A stretch of 64,000 nucleotides of DNA, from assembly GCA_037127255.1 (NCBI GenBank), contig JBANSL010000016.1, positions 5,148,501 to 5,212,500 of the forward strand, read 5' to 3'. Source of the stretch: Persicaria tinctoria. Taxonomy: Eukaryota > Streptophyta > Magnoliopsida > Caryophyllales > Polygonaceae. Under the pieces are notes generated by a model. That model did not search any database and was not told the origin of the DNA. It was given only the letters and a program-made list of their open reading frames with translations. A program made the translations under genes and the position numbers. Each line of letters starts with the position of its first letter. The first letter of the stretch is position 1. Shown one piece after another: positions 22,430 to 33,715 of this stretch.

Positions 22430-25400
22430 TTAGTTCACATCAAGAATATGAAGAAAGTTCCTGCAAAAGTAGAATTTGCCAGAAGGAACAATCTTCGTGC
22501 CAAAGTCAGCTGGATTCAGCTCTCTTTTGATCCTCAAGAGGCTCAAGGTCTTGTCCTCAACCTTATGTCTGATGAAGTGAAACCTAACATCAATGTGTTT
22601 GGTCTTCTCATGATACATTGGGTCTTTGCACAAATACAGAGCACTTTGGCTATCCATGTTGATCACAGGTACAAACTTTCTTCTGAAGATCTCACCAAGT
22701 ATGCCTTTCAGCCAAATGGCTTCCTTAGCAGCTTCAGTAGCTGCAATGTACTCAGCTTCTGTGGATGACAAGGCCACCACAGATTGTTGTTGAGACTTCC
22801 AGGAGATGCAATTGCCAGCCCAGGTGAAATAGTATGCAGTTGTGGACTTCCTTGTGTCCTTGTTGCTTGCATAATCAGAGTCTACAAATCCTTGGAGATC
22901 ACTTGCAGGGGAGTAGCTGGAATAGATCAAACCCAAGTGTTTAGAACCATTCAAATATTTAAGTAAATATTTCATAGCATTCCAATGAGGTGATCCAGGA
23001 TTAGACATGTATCTACTTAGAACACTTATGGCAAAGGCTAAGTCAGGTCTGGTGCAAAGCATTGCATACATGATGGAACCAACATCCACATCATAGGGAA
23101 CATCAGCCATTTCCTTTTTCTCATGATCAGTCTTAGGGCATTGATCTTTGCTCAAAGCAAGATGCCCTCCTAAGGGTATAGGTGAAGACTTAGAGTCAAG
23201 CATGCATAATTTTTCAAGAACTTTTTCAATGTAGTCAATCTGGGATAACATGAGAGTTTTCTTAGCCCTATTTCTAATGATTTTAATTCCCAGAATTCTC
23301 TTGCCATTGCCAAGATCCTTCATATCAAAATGTTTCATTAAGCTCCTTTTAGTATCAGAAATGATTCTCATAGAAGCACAGACAAGGAGAATGCCATCCA
23401 CATACAGAAGAATAAACAGAGGAAACTTGGTGGTAACACCTTTGATATATAAGCAGGAATCATAATCACTTCTAATAAAGCCCAAAGATCTCATGCAAGA
23501 ATCAAATTTTATGTTCCATTGTCTAGGTGACTCTTTTAGACCATAAATAGATTTTTTAAGAAGGCAGACATGATCAGGTTTCTTCTTATCAGTGAACCCT
23601 TTAGGTTGCTTCATGAAAATAGTTTCATCAAGATCTCCATGCAGAAAGGCTGTTTTAACATCCATTTGTTCAAGTTCCCAATCAAAGACAGTAGCAATAG
23701 CAAGAAGTAATCTCAGAGTTTTATGTTTCACAACTGGAGCAAATATGTCATTATAAGCCAGCCCTTCTCTTTGACTAAATCCTTTAGCTACAAGTCTGGC
23801 TTTGAATTTAGGTGGCTCATCAGTTTTAACCCCTTCTTTAATCTTAAAGACCCATTTACAGTCAATGGCTTTAGCATGAGCAGGTTTAGAAACAAGAACC
23901 CAGGTGTTGTTTATTTTCATAGATTCAAGTTCTTCAAGCATAGCTTTGTACCATTTTACTGAGTCAGATGATCTCATAGCAAATTCAAAGGTTTCAGGGG
24001 GATTACTTTTAATGATTTCAGATGCAACAAATGCAAACTCAACAATATTAATGTCATCAGTGTATCTTCTATTAGGAATCCTAGTTCTAGGACTCCTATC
24101 CCTAACAAGTTGATAATCATTTAAGGGCACAGAAGAATTCACAGAAGGAGAGGAAGAAGGAGAAGCATGCTCAGACACAGAGGGCCCAAAAGAAGAAGAA
24201 CTGGGAGAATCGGAAGAAGACTGGGGGTTTAGAGGTACTCCTTGAGCTGTGTCATCTTCATTTTCTTCGGGTTGTTGCCCTTCATCATTTCCTCCTCCTA
24301 ATTGTTGAGGTTGCTGAATTGGTGTGACAGGAGAAGTTCTTGGAGCAGGGAAGAAGGTTGGAACATGACCAGTGTCAAACTCATCTTCTTCACCTAGCTC
24401 AGTTACAGAATCCCTGAGTTGGTCATCAGGAACAAAGAACTTGGAGGGCTCATCAGTGTTGCCTGCATTCTCATTTCTAGGGGTGAGGATATTCTTAAAA
24501 TGAAAGTCAGTTTCATTAAATGTAACATTTCTAGCAACAATAACTTTATATCCACCAGGTTGAATGAGAAGAATTTTGTAGCCCTTCACACCTTCAGGGT
24601 AACCCAACATCACACCCTTTAGTGCTCTAGGCTGTAACTTACCTTGAGAAACCTGAGCATAAGCAGTACAGCCAAAGGGTTTAAGGTATGAAAGATTGGG
24701 TACCTTACCAATCCACAGTTCTTGTGGAGTTTTGAAGTCTGTTACAGAGGAGGGGCTCCTGTTGATCAGATAGGAGGTTGTGACCACAGCCTCTCCCCAT
24801 AGGCCGTGCTTCATTCCTGCAGTGAAGAGAAGGCATATGGCCTTCTCTAACAGTGTCTTGTTCATCCTCTCAGCAGTACCATTCTGCTGAGGGGTGCCAG
24901 GCACTGTGAGTTGCCTTTTGATCCCATTCTCCCTGCAGAAATCATTGAAGGCAGTATTGCAAAACTCAAGGCCATTGTCAGTCTTAAAGCAAAAAAGTTT
25001 ATAACCAGATTGAAGCTCTACCTTTGATTTCCAAGCTTTGAAAGCCTGGAAGGCCTCATCCTTAGACTTAAGGAGAGTAACCCATACCTTTCTGGAGAAG
25101 TGATCAATGAAGGAAATAAAATATTTCTTACCACCAATTGTGTCTACCTGTGCAGGACCCCAGAGGTATGAGTGTACATATTCAAGAGGCTTGGTGGCCT
25201 TGTACACAGAATTAGGAAACACCTGTTTGGTAGCTTTGCCAAATACACAATTCTCACAGAAAGACAAAACAGGGAGCTTATCAGATATTAAACCATGTTT
25301 ATGCAAGTAATGTAGGCCTTTGTTTCCAATATGCCCTAACCTGGGATGCCAGAGTTTGGTTAGATGAGAAGAATCAATAAGATTGCACTCATTATCAGGG

Positions 25401-26692
25401 GTGATGACATGATATAAACCTTTTCTCCTAATAGTCTTGACAATGCACTTTTTATTAGAAGAAACAGTTTTAATGCCACCACTGGTATGTATATCATAAT
25501 TCATGCAATCAAACACAGATTCAGACATTAGACTCCTCCTCAACTCAGGAACCCATTTGACATCTTTCAGAGTGATAACATTCCCATCAAACATCTTTAG
25601 TGAAACATCTCCAACCCCCTTGATGGCAAGTGTGTGATGGTCACCAAGTTTGACCATCCCACACCTACTCTGATCAAGGTTATCAAAGCTGGCTTTCATA
25701 GGGGTGGCATGTATGGTGCAACCAGAGTCAAGGATCCAGTTGCCTGAATCAACTTCCTCTGGTGTACACATAAATAGTTCATTGGGATGTGCACCATTGT
25801 CAGACTCAAGCAATGAAACAGAGATATCATTTTTGAGTTTATTTTCATCAGCTCTTTTCTTTTTCCTGCAATCTTTAATCCAGTGACCTAGGTGACCACA
25901 GTAGTTGCATTTAGAATCTTTAGGTACCTTGGCGGTGGACTCAAATTGTTTAGTATTAGAATTCTCATCTTCTTTAGCATTTTTCTTCTTCCTGTTCTTA
26001 TTTCTATTGCCATTAGACTTGTTGGAGTTAGCAAACAAGACCTCAGATTTTCCAGTGTTATCAGATGTAGCACCAAATTTAGATGTGAAAACTTTTAGCA
26101 TCTCATTTTTCTCTGTGATAGTCTCAACTATTCTTTCCTTAGTGAGAGGCTCCCTAGAGAATTGAATAACATCCTTAAAGTGATCAAACTGTGAAGGCAG
26201 AGAATTAAGCAACAAGATAGATTGATGAGAATCCTTAATACTATCATCACATCTCTCTAATACTTGGGTCATTTTAAAAAACTTGTCCAAGTTGTCATTT
26301 AAAGTGATGTTGATATCCATTTTAAATGTAAACAACCTGCGGAGAAGAGAAATGCGACTAGGCAGAGATTTGACAAGAAAAAGATCCTCCAGGGCTAACC
26401 ACAGAGCCCTGGGGTCATTTACCTTCACTACCTGTCTTGCTACATCATCAGTAAGCCTGAGCATGATCTCAGCACGAGCTTGCTCAGATATTTCTGGTGG
26501 GACAGGAGCTGGTGGAGCTGGTTGGACTGGAGGGCTTCCCTCTGGTGCATTTGCAGCAGGAAGTGCTAGTTCAAGGGGAGCAACTGCTCTCCAGCACTTT
26601 TCCTTGATGAGGATCACTTTCATCTTGACTTGCCACATGGCAAAGTCAATTTTACCATCATATGGTCGGATTTTGACATAAGACTCAGCCAT
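22430..26692 (-). CDS. Copia gag-pol polyprotein, open but with two catalytic substitutions
   Basis: From ATG 26692 (MAESYVKIRPYDG) the frame runs 1420 codons without a stop; an ATG at 26713 would add 7 residues. Visible in order: UBN2-type gag, CCHC knuckle (CNYCGHLGHWIKDC), protease WILDSGCTIHATP, integrase zinc region (WHPRLGHIG ... CENC), integrase core with TDNGLEF and GTAERMNKTL, RT, and RNase H (FVDSDYASNKDTRKST, SSTEAEYIA). At about residue 509 the core reads HSYLWGP where the family has the first catalytic Asp (TAC codon, 25166-25168). At about residue 1100 RT reads YVDG instead of YVDD (GGC codon, 23393-23395). Each differs from an Asp codon by one base. The enzyme activities are therefore probably lost although the frame is intact. 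Confidence 0.95.
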   Translation of the reverse strand: MAESYVKIRPYDGKIDFAMWQVKMKVILIKEKCWRAVAPLELALPAANAPEGSPPVQPAPPAPVPPEISEQARAEIMLRLTDDVARQVVKVNDPRALWLALEDLFLVKSLPSRISLLRRLFTFKMDINITLNDNLDKFFKMTQVLERCDDSIKDSHQSILLLNSLPSQFDHFKDVIQFSREPLTKERIVETITEKNEMLKVFTSKFGATSDNTGKSEVLFANSNKSNGNRNKNRKKKNAKEDENSNTKQFESTAKVPKDSKCNYCGHLGHWIKDCRKKKRADENKLKNDISVSLLESDNGAHPNELFMCTPEEVDSGNWILDSGCTIHATPMKASFDNLDQSRCGMVKLGDHHTLAIKGVGDVSLKMFDGNVITLKDVKWVPELRRSLMSESVFDCMNYDIHTSGGIKTVSSNKKCIVKTIRRKGLYHVITPDNECNLIDSSHLTKLWHPRLGHIGNKGLHYLHKHGLISDKLPVLSFCENCVFGKATKQVFPNSVYKATKPLEYVHSYLWGPAQVDTIGGKKYFISFIDHFSRKVWVTLLKSKDEAFQAFKAWKSKVELQSGYKLFCFKTDNGLEFCNTAFNDFCRENGIKRQLTVPGTPQQNGTAERMNKTLLEKAICLLFTAGMKHGLWGEAVVTTSYLINRSPSSVTDFKTPQELWIGKVPNLSYLKPFGCTAYAQVSQGKLQPRALKGVMLGYPEGVKGYKILLIQPGGYKVIVARNVTFNETDFHFKNILTPRNENAGNTDEPSKFFVPDDQLRDSVTELGEEDEFDTGHVPTFFPAPRTSPVTPIQQPQQLGGGNDEGQQPEENEDDTAQGVPLNPQSSSDSPSSSSFGPSVSEHASPSSSPSVNSSVPLNDYQLVRDRSPRTRIPNRRYTDDINIVEFAFVASEIIKSNPPETFEFAMRSSDSVKWYKAMLEELESMKINNTWVLVSKPAHAKAIDCKWVFKIKEGVKTDEPPKFKARLVAKGFSQREGLAYNDIFAPVVKHKTLRLLLAIATVFDWELEQMDVKTAFLHGDLDETIFMKQPKGFTDKKKPDHVCLLKKSIYGLKESPRQWNIKFDSCMRSLGFIRSDYDSCLYIKGVTTKFPLFILLYVDGILLVCASMRIISDTKRSLMKHFDMKDLGNGKRILGIKIIRNRAKKTLMLSQIDYIEKVLEKLCMLDSKSSPIPLGGHLALSKDQCPKTDHEKKEMADVPYDVDVGSIMYAMLCTRPDLAFAISVLSRYMSNPGSPHWNAMKYLLKYLNGSKHLGLIYSSYSPASDLQGFVDSDYASNKDTRKSTTAYYFTWAGNCISWKSQQQSVVALSSTEAEYIAATEAAKEAIWLKGILGEIFRRKFVPVINMDSQSALYLCKDPMYHEKTKHIDVRFHFIRHKVEDKTLSLLRIKRELNPADFGTKIVPSGKFYFCRNFLHILDVN

Positions 26693-26970
26693 GGTACCTA
26701 CACACAGAAGCAAACAAAGTAAGATAGCTCAAAGACAAATATAATAGCAGAGATTACTTAGATCAAGAGCTATTCAACAAAGTAAAGCACAGAAAAACTG
26801 GTTTTTGTAAAGAACAAAGAACTAGTTTTGAAAACAGGTGTGGTACGTCGGACGAGAGAGGAACAGCGCCTGGCCGGTGGACACTATATGCGGCCTGCCC
26901 AATGTCCACGCCCCCAGATCTATTTCCCTCGTCTACATAGACGAGACAAAGGAAGAAAAGGGACAATCAA

Positions 26971-26982
26971 GCTCTGATACCA
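26971..26982 (-). other. Primer-binding site, initiator-Met tRNA type
   Basis: On the minus strand TGGTATCAGAGC lies three bases inside the 5' LTR, the standard plant copia primer site complementary to the 3' end of initiator methionine tRNA. Confidence 0.92.
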
Positions 26983-26985
26983 CTT

Positions 26986-27825
26986 TGTAGAAAACGATTT
27001 GATCCTAAATGCTAGCATAGAAGCGAGGTCGGAAAGTAAACATGCAAAGCGGAAGCGAAAAAGATAACACACGGATTGATGACGCAGTTCGGTTTCCCTA
27101 CTCTGCGGAGCCTCAAGAGGGAGAGACTCAAACCCTAGAATCCACTAAGTATGAACGAGTTACAGATCATGGATACAAGTAGTGACGAGCTCAAGGTAAC
27201 AGATCTAGGTCAAGCAACTCAGAAAACACGGACAGACAAGGAGAGAATACAGAAAGAGGAACAGATACTCCCTTCACTTCGAAGAAGATCGAAGCCGGAT
27301 GAGAGCAGGTGAAGACGACGCTAAGGCGGTTGGGAAACCAGGCCGGAAGCTCGTCTTCTTCCTCTTTGGTGTGAGATCTCCGTCGGCGGCGCTTGGGAAC
27401 CTAGGGTTTCCTCTCTTCTCTCTCTCTTTCTCTTTTCAGATGGAAGAACAGTGATTGAGCTCGCAATTAGGGTTTCGGAGAAAGAGGCCTCTTATAGGGA
27501 GCGTCTTAAGGCAAAACGCAGCGTTTGGAACAAAGCCAGCAAAGTGTCGTTGGAAGCTCTTCAGAGTTGGGCTAAGAGAAATGGGCTGGGCTTCAACTGG
27601 ACTGGGCCGACGTCTAAAGATGAAGCAGCTTCATCTTTTAATATCAATCCAACAATCCAGCAAGTGAAGGACTCCAACCAAGCTCACCAAGTGCCACTGG
27701 CTAGGCTCACTCGAGCCACCCTTGGTCCAATGTCTTGAGCTACCTGTGACCTAGTCCTAACCTTGAGCTTCTAGCCATTACATGTACATAATACTAATAC
27801 ATACATGTGGATTATAGACATTACA
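26986..27825 (-). repeat. 5' LTR of the copia element
   Basis: 840 bases, partner of 21486-22325, so it holds the element promoter. Open frames at 27451-27738 are LTR sequence repeated from 21951-22238. Confidence 0.96.
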
Positions 27826-27830
27826 CATTC

Positions 27831-28750
27831 ATTTCCTTTGTTCATTAAAAAAACGGTTTTTCTCACCAAAGCCACTGGTTCCCCTTTCTCAACTTTACCA
27901 ATGATATGCGTAGTTACCCTATGGCATCCATCATTCAGATTAATTCGCAAACAATATAATAACAAATTAAGTCCAAAAAGTGGCATTTTATGAGAAAAAA
28001 ATGTTATAACACCTAAATTAATTAAATCTCCACTGTTTTTATACTCCAAATGAAAAGTCACCACGGAAATTAATGAAAATGTAGAATCAGTTGGTACAAT
28101 ATATTGGTTCCCTTTCCATAAATTAATAATGAGGTTTGAATTGAAGAGAACATGTAAAATGAAAGAATGAAAGAGACGAAGCCAAATGCATAAGGTTGAA
28201 AAAGGGCAGAAAAAAAACACATCTTTTAAAGCTAAACTGCCTCTCCCAGCCATGTCAATGTGTTGTCATCTGTCATGGCCCCTTCCTCACTTTCCATCTT
28301 AAACCCTTCATTTACTCCCACTTTACTACCTGCTAACCCTAATTTAGGCAAACATGATCAACACATCTATCTGTTAATTGCATATATGTCTCATTCATCT
28401 CTCCCTTGTACTTGAATCATTTCACATTCATCTCCTTTTCACATCAATTACCCGGCCACATCTGAATTTGAGGCACTTGATCATGAAGATCACAAGAAAT
28501 TATCCACAAGTGGTAAGATGCATGATTCACTTGACTATAGATATCACAAGCTAGTATGAAAATATTAATCGGTATGACACCTGCTTTTCAAATCGGTAGA
28601 CATTTTTACATGCTATGTCATTGAGGGTTGATGTCGTCATGTTTGATTATATGTTAAAATTGTGAATATCAAACCAGTTATTTTAGATTGAAACCTCGTC
28701 GAACTAATTTGTTATAGGATTGACACTCACTTATTGGAGAACTAGACTTT
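27831..28750. other. Intergenic, right of the copia element
   Basis: No supportable gene. A 160-codon minus-strand frame overlapping the LTR edge (27771-28253) has no recognisable domain and crosses the insertion boundary. Confidence 0.5.
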
Positions 28751-28752
28751 AA

Positions 28753-29014
28753 AACCCCATTCGTTCCAAAATATATGAGTTTTTATATGATATTTTTTGT
28801 TTCAAAATAGATGACAATTTATGTTTTTTTGGTAGAGTATTATAATGATTTGTATTGATTTGTTTATGTTTGACTTTTTAAAAGATTTTGTTTGATTAAA
28901 ATGTGTAGTGTGCATTACAAAATAATAAAATTTATTTAAAAATTAGTGAAAATGATTGAAAATAGCTATGCAAATTGCAAAAAAAAAATATCCATGTATT
29001 TTGGAACTGAGGTA
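28753..29014. mobile_element. Stowaway-like MITE
   Basis: Ends are inverted: left CCATTCGTTCCAAAATATATG, right (reverse complement) CCTCAGTTCCAAAATACATGG. This matches the CTCCNTCNGTCCCAAAATA style of Mariner/Stowaway MITEs. The interior is AT-rich; about 262 bp. Confidence 0.55.
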
Positions 29015-29294
29015 TATTAAAACAAATTAATAAATGCAAATTTTATTCTTGCATTTGTCTCAAATATGAAAATGACTGGAAATTCAGTCACTTCCATAAT
29101 CAAGTTGAAATTTCAGAGGACAAAAATGAGATTGAGCAATCACATATGGCAGTTGATTGATGTTATATAACTATACCCCACATGATTCCTAATAGGCACA
29201 TGATTGGTTCTTCCACTTGGGGCCCTGTCTTACAACATTTCATCAACTTCATGTGAAATTAGGAATGATATAAAATTTTATTTTTGCTTCTTTT

Positions 29295-29372
29295 TACTTC
29301 CCCAATTTTATTTTTATTTTTATTTTTATTTTTATTTTTATTTTTATTTTTATTTTTATTTTTATTTTTTCC
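29295..29372 (+). repeat. (TTTTTA)n microsatellite
   Basis: About twelve consecutive TTTTTA units. The open frame over it (FYFYFYF...) is low-complexity, not a gene. Confidence 0.95.
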
Positions 29373-30683
29373 AAATTACATTCAGCCATTTTTTATAATA
29401 TTTTAAGATAAATGGTATGGACACGTAGTGAAAAAATCTAAGCATATATTGGATAATATTTTGACATGCAAAAGTACCCACCATCATATACTTTACATAA
29501 TGATGATATGAAATGTCCGGTGGGACTTTAGGGAAAAAAAATTAAATAGGGACACCACAAATATATACTATATAGTTGAGGTTGAAGGGTTTTTAGTGTA
29601 CAAACTCAATACAAAGGTTGTTCACAAGTGGTTTCTTGTCTCCCTATTAAAGGACCAAAGGGATGAGGAATAATTTATGCTATTTTAATTATTATTTTTC
29701 ATCTACTTATAGAATTTTTATATTTACACAAAACACCCAAAAAAACAATAGTGACATTAATAATGCATTTTGGAAATAATTGACACACATAAATCAATGC
29801 AATCTATGTGGGTTTCAACTATATTTGTAATTTAATAGGACAACACACATGCTAATGTTTAATAATAATAACAATAATAATTATTTATTATTTATTTTGA
29901 TTATTGAGGTATGTAGAACCTAACAATTGACAAACCCACCACCAGATTTGCTACTTGCTAGTAGTCACTTTGTTTGTACTATTTGGAGGTTCCTTCTTTT
30001 TTGTTGTTGTGATGAGTTCCATTGGTTTTTGAGTGGCTTATGAACTCCAACATGGAATAATATACTTCTAGTTTGACGACTATAATATAGACCTCAAATT
30101 CCATATGTTATTTTATACTCGACTTGCTTTTTAAATAGTTCTTATAAAGTCGCACTCGAAAAATAGATCTAGTATTTATAGGGAGAGTTTGACACTGTAC
30201 AATAGATAAAAAGTGCTATAAGATACTACAAGCAACTTGTATTTACCATGGCTATAAACTTCACTCTTCAGAAATAGTGATCGTCGATCTATTTTTTTAC
30301 TACTACACGTGAAACCCTTTAAACTTAATATGGACATTCATTATCACCGTAGCCTATTACCAATTCAGATAAACAAATTCGGCCTACATCTACTAATCTC
30401 GTCAGATGAAGTTTGCTACTTTCTGCAATTTTCAATGAGGGATATTGTCCAACAAAAGCTACATACCGCGCTACTAAACTTACATCGGAAAAACTACGAA
30501 AGAAAAGCCTAATCTTTAATATTTCTTGGACGATTGAAATAAGAATGGTTTATTGTGGTCAGATTAATGTAATTTTATGAGTCATAGATAGCCCGAATTT
30601 ACAAACTTCCCTCCCAAAATCCGGCCGGACCCACCAAACATACGAACCACGTGGCACAATCCTCGCCGTCGATCCAATCTACT
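29373..30683. other. Intergenic, downstream of the kinase gene
   Basis: AT-rich; nothing supportable. The 67-codon frame at 30309-30512 is unremarkable. Confidence 0.5.
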
Positions 30684-32199
30684 TCAGAATAAATCAAACG
30701 CGGTCGATTCTTTTCTCCCCTTAAACGACGTCGTCGGCGCCGCGGGGGAGCTGTGCCGTCTAGTCTCCGGTATAGCCGGCGGTGTTAGCGACCTCACGAG
30801 CGCGAAGTTCAGGCCCTTGAAGAACGGATGGGTCTTGATCTCGGCCGCCCCGCGCCTGGACCCGACCCGGTTCGTCGGGTCCTTGTTGAGGAGGCCGGAA
30901 ATGAGGGCCCGCGCGTGGGCCTCGGAAGCGGAGGAGGCGGTTGGGGTTGGGAAGGTGAGGGGCTTCTTTAGGATGTTACGCAGCGTAGCCTCGTTCGATG
31001 GACCGGCGAACGGCGTCCGTCCGTAGACCATCTCGTAGATGAAGATCCCCAAGGCCCACCAGTCCACCGCGTTGCCGTGGGACCCGCCCGATGCCACTTC
31101 CGGCGGCACGTACTCGTGCGTCCCTACGAAGGAGCCGGACCGGGCCGCAACGGGCTCGGCGACGAAGAGCCGGTTCGCAGTCAGGGTTTCGATTTTCCTG
31201 GACCGGAAGAACCGGTTCGGGCTGGGGAGGCAGGAGAACTGGTCGAACCGGTTCTTCGGGGAGGGCGGGAGATCGTGGGCCGTCGGATCAGGGGAGGCGG
31301 AGTAGCTAGGGAATTGGACGGCCGGGATCGAGTCAGAGCACAAGGAGAGGTCAAAATCAGAGAGCATGATATGACCGTCGGATCTGACGAGTACGTTCTC
31401 CGGCTTCAGATCTCTGTAGATGATTCCGAGCATGTGAAGGTACTCCAGCGCCACCAGGACCTCCGCCGCGTAAAATCTGAGTCAAAAACAAAAAACACCG
31501 AGTCAGATGAAATTGACTTTTCATTGCAGCAATTGAAAAAGCGTTCGCGCATCCCGAGGCGGTGAATTGATGAGCAAATTGGGAAATTGGAAGCCCTAAT
31601 CAGTGTCAGGAGGCAAATCGGGGAAGGTGATTGATTAAAAGTAGTAGTATATACCTGGCGGAGGAGAGAGAGAAGCGGTGGGAAGGTTGGCGATGGCGGA
31701 GGGAGTGGAGGTCGCCGCCGGGGCAGTACTCCATGACAATGCAGGAGAAATTGGAAACGTTAAACTCGGCGTAGAGAGTAGGCAGGAAGGGGTGGTCGAG
31801 CATCTTCAAGATCACCTTCTCCGTCTCGGCACGCTGCGTCTTGTTCTTCATCGCAACGGCCTCCCTGTCGACGACCTTCATGGCGTACTCGCAGGCGTGG
31901 TCGTCACGGAGGCGGCAGAGGTACACGGTGCCGATGTCGCCGCAGCCGATGCGGCGGACGAGCCTGAAATCCTTAAACGAGAGGCCTTTGTCAGCGCGGG
32001 AGGAGGCGGACACGATGGCCTCGAAGGCGGAGTCGGAGGAGCGGTGGGGCTTGATAAGGGAGAGGCTCTCGGCGGCGTCGAAGGAGAGGCGGCCGAAGCG
32101 CAAGGCGTCGGGGTCCGTGCTGCTAGCATAAGAGCTGGTGGCAGTGGTGCTGGTGGCGTCGCCGTCGGAGTCTCGGCGGGAGGTAACGGTTTTCTTCAT
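30684..32199 (-). CDS. WAG1: AGCVIII protein kinase, WAG1/WAG2-like
   Basis: Two exons, 31655-32199 (donor CCAG|GTATAT) and 30684-31476 (acceptor CTCAG|ATTTTA), join to 445 residues; an upstream in-frame ATG (32226) would add nine. Family landmarks: SLSLIKPHRSSDSAFEAI, glycine loop GCGDIGTVY, Lys in AMKVVD, EYCPGGDLHSLRHRQP, catalytic YRDLKPEN, DFD instead of DFG (AGCVIII hallmark), a ~60-residue insertion before SFVGTHEY, and a C-terminal FDLF that fits the hydrophobic motif bound by PDK1. WAG kinases act at the plasma membrane, phosphorylate PIN auxin exporters and shape root waving and polarity. One oddity: the APE-equivalent motif reads PPE (EYVPPEV). WAG1 versus WAG2 cannot be decided here. 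Confidence 0.92.
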
Positions 32200-32460
32200 C
32201 GTAGCGGAGGAAGTCAAAGCAAGCAAGGTAGGTAGGAGTTAGGGTTAGACTAATTAAATTGGGGGTGAAGGGAAGCGTGTAGGGTGATGATCTGCATATA
32301 TCTGAGCAAAATGAGTGACAGAGGGTGAGATTGAAGGGAGGAAGGTTTGTTTCTGGAGAGGAAGAGGAGATTGCAGGTGCAGAGGGGGGATCAGTAAGGG
32401 GGTAATAAGTGGAGGGAGAGAGGGGAGAGAGGGAGGTGGTTGTGAGTATTTATGCTTTGT
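32200..32460 (-). other. Kinase 5' UTR/promoter, CT-rich on the coding strand
   Basis: Polypurine on the plus strand (GGAGGGAGAGAGGGGAGAGAG), i.e. CT-rich leader on the minus strand, typical of plant 5' UTRs. No TATA box was fixed. Confidence 0.45.
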
Positions 32461-33055
32461 TTGTACGGAGAGACTGATTTAGAAGTTATGGGCTCCCGGT
32501 GTTGTTAAATTCAAACCCCAATTACCAATGAAATACTTACAAAAAAAAAAAGGAGTAAATTTACGTGGATTAACCCCGATTGGTTGGTAAATTTCACATG
32601 TCATTTCACCATTTTTGCCTTGTATTTTTAAATGTATAAAAAAATACTATTTTGTACTTCCTCCAATAAAATATTTATTTATTTATTATTTTTAAAAAAT
32701 AAAAATTAATATTTTATATAATTTTTTATCTTTTAAAAGACATGTATTTACAAACGGATGCATTATTGATAAAATAGTTTTTAACTCATTAAATTACAAA
32801 TTAAAAAATAAAAAATATCAAATTAATGTTTGACAATGGAGAACTTACTAGTATATGCGAGAAAACATAGGTAGATACCTCAAATTTGGGACTTTAGTTT
32901 TTATATTTATAAAAGTATATATATTCCATAGCAAATGTCAAATATTTTGAAATGAATATATAGAATACAAAGAAGGGTATAATTTTGGAATTATAATATC
33001 TATATTAATAATACGATTTACCATCTGGGTAGATTTGATCCAAACTCAAATCCAT
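32461..33055. other. Intergenic
   Basis: AT-rich; a decayed MITE-like stretch near 32640-32830 (CTTCCTCCAATAAAAT..., poly-AT) is possible. No gene. Confidence 0.4.
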
Positions 33056-33715
33056 TGTTGAGAATATGAGTCGTGGGAATCCTACATTGATTAAAAATTA
33101 AATCCAAGCTTTGCATATAAGTCGATTACTCCACCTAACATCAATTGGTTTTAGGGTAGAACTCCACTCGGCTTGTGTGATCGGCTTGGTTAATTGCGCA
33201 TGTGCGCTTAGACGTGTGTAACCCCTCACATCGTATAATCCATCATGATTTAATACCCATGTATCTCAAAACCCTAACTAAGAAAGATTCAAACCATAAA
33301 TAAACCGAAGAAACGCACTATCCAAATTAAATACCCCAATTCAAACACAAAACATACATATACGAAAGAATCGTTAGCTCGATCCAAATCAAAATTATTC
33401 AACCCAAAATATTACTATAAGCATTAGGAAATGAACATATGTGCATATATCCACACATATATATGTACTTATTTATACATTTACACATATTTATTACAGT
33501 CAATTACTCCATATAAAATAATCAAAATTGAAACATAAATGGAATCCCGAATATCCCCAAAATGGAATATCGAAATCGAAAATATTCCTATCAAAGTTCG
33601 ACGACTGGGGTCGTGTGCACGGGCGCACATGCGCTAGTAGCCTAACACACAAGCTGTGTGAGGTTCCATTCTAAAAGCAATTGACAATAGAAGGAGCAGC
33701 CCACCGACTCATATA
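33056..33715. mobile_element. Inverted pair of short LTR/TRIM-like fragments
   Basis: The left copy (TGTTGAGAATATGAGTCG..., CATATAAGTCGATTACTCCA, CAATTGGTTTTAG..GTAGAAC, CTTGTGTG, GCGCATGTGCGC) recurs reversed at about 33600-33715. The wording resembles plant TRIM/LTR ends (TGTTGAGA...). No coding region lies between. Confidence 0.4.

Larger units (their letters stand above)
21486..27825 (-). mobile_element. Complete Ty1/copia LTR retrotransposon
   Basis: Two 840-bp LTRs (21486-22325 and 26986-27825), 5-bp target duplication CATTC (21481-21485 and 27826-27830), a primer-binding site next to the right LTR and a single gag-pol frame on the minus strand. By eye the LTRs differ at about 12 of 840 positions (about 1.4%) with no indel, which indicates a recent insertion. 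Domain order is gag, protease, integrase, reverse transcriptase, RNase H, as in copia. The frame is open, but two catalytic aspartates are replaced (see the gag-pol entry). Confidence 0.97.

Noticed and set aside
29204..29398. 64-codon frame FYFYFYF
   Set aside because: Translation of the (TTTTTA)n microsatellite.
31077..32235. Long plus-strand frames (31077-31565, 31678-32235) over the kinase gene
   Set aside because: Antisense shadows of a GC-rich coding sequence; no domain, while the minus strand encodes a complete kinase.
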